A stretch of DNA of 64,000 bases, taken from the NCBI GenBank assembly GCA_016703225.1, contig JADJCM010000001.1, positions 1,178,001 through 1,242,000 on the forward strand. Direction: 5' to 3'. Positions 62,209 through 64,000 of this stretch are shown one piece after another. The notes below the pieces were generated by a model, which saw nothing but the letters and a program-made list of their open reading frames with translations, did not search any database and was not told the origin of the DNA. Source of the stretch: Lysobacterales bacterium. Its GTDB lineage: Bacteria; Pseudomonadota; Gammaproteobacteria; Xanthomonadales; Ahniellaceae. Position 1 is the stretch's first letter. Every line of letters begins with the position of its first letter. Both the position numbers and the translations under genes were made by a program.

Positions 62209-63581
62209 TGACGGCGGGTCGCTGGCGCAGCGGCATCGCGCTGATGATCGTGCTCGCTGCAGTCCAGGATCCGATCCGCAAGCTGACCCCGGAGACGCCC
62301 GGATGGATGACGCTGGCCACGACCCCGGTCTTCGCTGCCTTGATCGTGATGTCGTTGCTTCGAACTCGGCGCTGGTGGTCGGCGTTTCGCGACCAATATC
62401 GTGCCATCTCCCGCCAACTGCGGATCCTGGCGGTGCTGTGCGTGCCCGCGGCGCTGATTTCCGCGACCTATAGCGCGGGCTCGTGGATGCTCACCCTGAT
62501 CGGCGCCTTCTCCTATTCGGTGATCTTTCTGGCCTTGGTAGCGGCATTCCACCAGCTGCGGCATGTCAACGACCTTCGCCGCCTGCTGGCGTGGTATTGC
62601 GTCGTGCACGGCATCGCGATCAGCGGGGCGATGCTGGAGTATTCGGGTGCGCTGCCGCACTGGGCGGTGCTCGGCGACGATGCTCTCGGTTTCAACTGGG
62701 TTCGCATGCACGCGGGCTACACGGTCAACATCGTGTCGGGCTTCTATCGAAGCGGCGACGTGCTGGGCTGGCATGCGGCCACGGTATGCATGCTCTCACT
62801 GGTGTTGGCGCAGACCGGCCATGGCACGCGCCGTTGGGGCTGGCTGATGCTCGCGGCCTGGGCGGCGGTGGCGCTGATCCTGTGCGGACGACGGAAGATG
62901 GTCTTCCTGGTGCCGGTGTTCCTGCTGGCGGCGATCTGGATCTACTGGCAGGCCGGTCGCGCGACCAAAGCGTGGTCGCTACTGTTGCTGTTCGCTCTGC
63001 CGGCCGCGAGCGTTTACCTGGCAGGCGACCTGCTCGACGAAGAGAGCAACCAGCTGCGCTACTACTCGGAAACCAGCTACCAGACGCTGGACAGCCTGGA
63101 GACGCACGGTTTCGCTTCCCTTGCCGATACCTACCGGCAATCGGGATTCTTCGGCGAAGGCCTCGGTACTGCCACGCCGGGATCCCACCACGTCAAGGTC
63201 GATCGTCCGCGAGTTTGGCAGGAGAGCGGGACCAGTCGGGTCCTGGTCGAACTCGGTGTGCCAGGCGCACTTGGCCTGGGCAGCGTAATGATCGCGCTCG
63301 GCTTGGCCTTGTTTGGCGTTGTGCAGCAGAACCTGCGGTCGCGCAACCTCGGAGCACACTACGGTGCCGGGATGTTCGCCTGTTTCGTCGCCAACATTGG
63401 CAGTCTGGTGGTGTCTGGACAGATCCTAGCGGATCCTTTCATCGCGTCATTTCTGGGGGTGCTGGCCGGACTCACACTGTCGCTGGCTCGACCCGAACTT
63501 CAAGGCGGCGACTCACGCACGCTTGAGCATCAACGGGCCGTCGTTGCTGCCGCGCGGCGGCTGTCGGGGCGCGGGTACTGA
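62166..63581 (+). CDS. Polymerase/ligase-like polytopic membrane protein, second of a paralogous pair
   Basis: A 471-residue paralogue of the gene at 59274, matching it along the whole membrane part: VQDPIRKLTPETPGW, VPAALISATYSAGSWMLT, SGDVLGWHAATV, LCGRRKMVFL, RPRVWQESGTSRVLVELGVPG and ANIGSLVVSGQILADPFI. It lacks the long acidic tail. Two such proteins flanking one GT4 gene suggest duplication of a polymerase module. The ATG at 62166 lies inside the end of the GT4 gene. Confidence 0.75.
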   Translation: MPMLLVAMVALFTLMTAGRWRSGIALMIVLAAVQDPIRKLTPETPGWMTLATTPVFAALIVMSLLRTRRWWSAFRDQYRAISRQLRILAVLCVPAALISATYSAGSWMLTLIGAFSYSVIFLALVAAFHQLRHVNDLRRLLAWYCVVHGIAISGAMLEYSGALPHWAVLGDDALGFNWVRMHAGYTVNIVSGFYRSGDVLGWHAATVCMLSLVLAQTGHGTRRWGWLMLAAWAAVALILCGRRKMVFLVPVFLLAAIWIYWQAGRATKAWSLLLLFALPAASVYLAGDLLDEESNQLRYYSETSYQTLDSLETHGFASLADTYRQSGFFGEGLGTATPGSHHVKVDRPRVWQESGTSRVLVELGVPGALGLGSVMIALGLALFGVVQQNLRSRNLGAHYGAGMFACFVANIGSLVVSGQILADPFIASFLGVLAGLTLSLARPELQGGDSRTLEHQRAVVAAARRLSGRGY

Positions 63582-63585
63582 GACG

Positions 63586-64000
63586 ATGCCTGAGCCATTG
63601 CGGGTCGTATTGATCAGCACCGCGTGCATGGCCTTACCCGGCAGCATGCGCGCCTACGCCGAAACCCTGCAGCGGGCGCTGGACCTGCACGCGCGGGATA
63701 TCGATGTGCAATTGCTTGAGCTCGCGCCGAAGACCGCATCGGGCCCGGTCGCGCAACGACTGGAATTGCTGATGCTGCCGATCAAGGCACGGCTTCGCGG
63801 CGGCAGGGCGCCCGATGTCTGGCATGTGCTCGATGGCAGTCGCGCCTATGTCGCCGCCGGACTTCGCCGCGCGCCGGTCGTGGTGACGGTGCACGACATC
63901 ATTCCCTGGCTGCAGGCGCAGGGTCGCTTTGCGGCTGCGCCCGCCACCGGAACCGGTGCGCGCTGGTTGTGGCGTCGCAATGCAAACGCGATGCGCAAAG
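63586..64000 (+). CDS. Glycosyltransferase family 4, N-terminal part (runs off the edge)
   Basis: An open frame starts at the ATG at 63586, five bases after the preceding stop, and remains open to the window end (about 138 residues). The sequence (LRVVLISTACMALPGSMRAY, then DVWHVLDGSRAYVAAGLRRA and VVVTVHDIIPWL) is the acceptor domain of a GT4 enzyme. The donor domain would lie beyond the edge. Confidence 0.85.
   Translation, partial: MPEPLRVVLISTACMALPGSMRAYAETLQRALDLHARDIDVQLLELAPKTASGPVAQRLELLMLPIKARLRGGRAPDVWHVLDGSRAYVAAGLRRAPVVVTVHDIIPWLQAQGRFAAAPATGTGARWLWRRNANAMRK

Overview
This window is high-GC DNA, mostly about 65-70% by eye, from what looks like a gammaproteobacterium of the Lysobacterales (Xanthomonadales). 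That placement is an inference. It rests on the GumB/GumC-style exopolysaccharide genes, an EPS-type MarR regulator, an AcnD/PrpF methylcitrate pair and the overall base composition. No rRNA, tRNA, CRISPR array or insertion sequence was found.

Positions 1-18500 are mostly housekeeping and signalling. There is the end of a TPR protein, then a leftward set (secreted protein, MoxR ATPase, FHA/SpoIIE-type phosphatase), tex, and an acnD-prpF pair split by a FitAB/VapBC-type toxin-antitoxin module. Next come two tandem paralogous membrane-anchored proteins, a DUF6265-like protein, a secreted pectin-acetylesterase-like hydrolase, a GYF_2-domain membrane protein and mnmG. A 640-base gap upstream of mnmG is rich in hairpins. 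It ends in a strong sigma-54 promoter match driving a 64-residue protein of unknown function.

From 18546 to the right edge the window is one very large polysaccharide locus. The first block (18.5-29.9 kb) holds the machinery: a WecA-like initiating transferase, a CpsB-like PHP phosphatase, a Wza/GumB lipoprotein, a Wzc/GumC tyrosine kinase, a membrane protein with a J-like domain, a TPR-like protein, a duplicated FecR-like protein, a Wzy-type polymerase/ligase and a TviB-type sugar dehydrogenase. The second block starts with an rfaH homologue. Immediately after it lies a near-perfect ops element (GGCGGTAGCGT), 12 bases before an EPS-type MarR gene. This suggests that the downstream operon of more than 30 kb depends on RfaH for processive transcription.

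The operon (30.8-64 kb) carries a UDP-glucuronate 4-epimerase-like enzyme, GalE, an ABC exporter (Wzm/Wzt, separated by a tandem array of a dispersed repeat), several methyltransferases, at least nine glycosyltransferases, two AsnB-type amidotransferases, three acyltransferase genes or remnants, a deacetylase, and two paralogous polymerase-like membrane proteins flanking a glycosyltransferase. Many genes overlap by ATGA, GTGA or TGATG. Signs of rearrangement include lower GC at 35.2-39.5 kb, a frameshifted glycosyltransferase, a 47-residue hexapeptide-acyltransferase remnant and a C-terminal acyltransferase fragment. The predicted product is a heavily decorated polymer, probably containing amidated uronic acids, methyl and acyl groups. 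Its structure cannot be read from the sequence.
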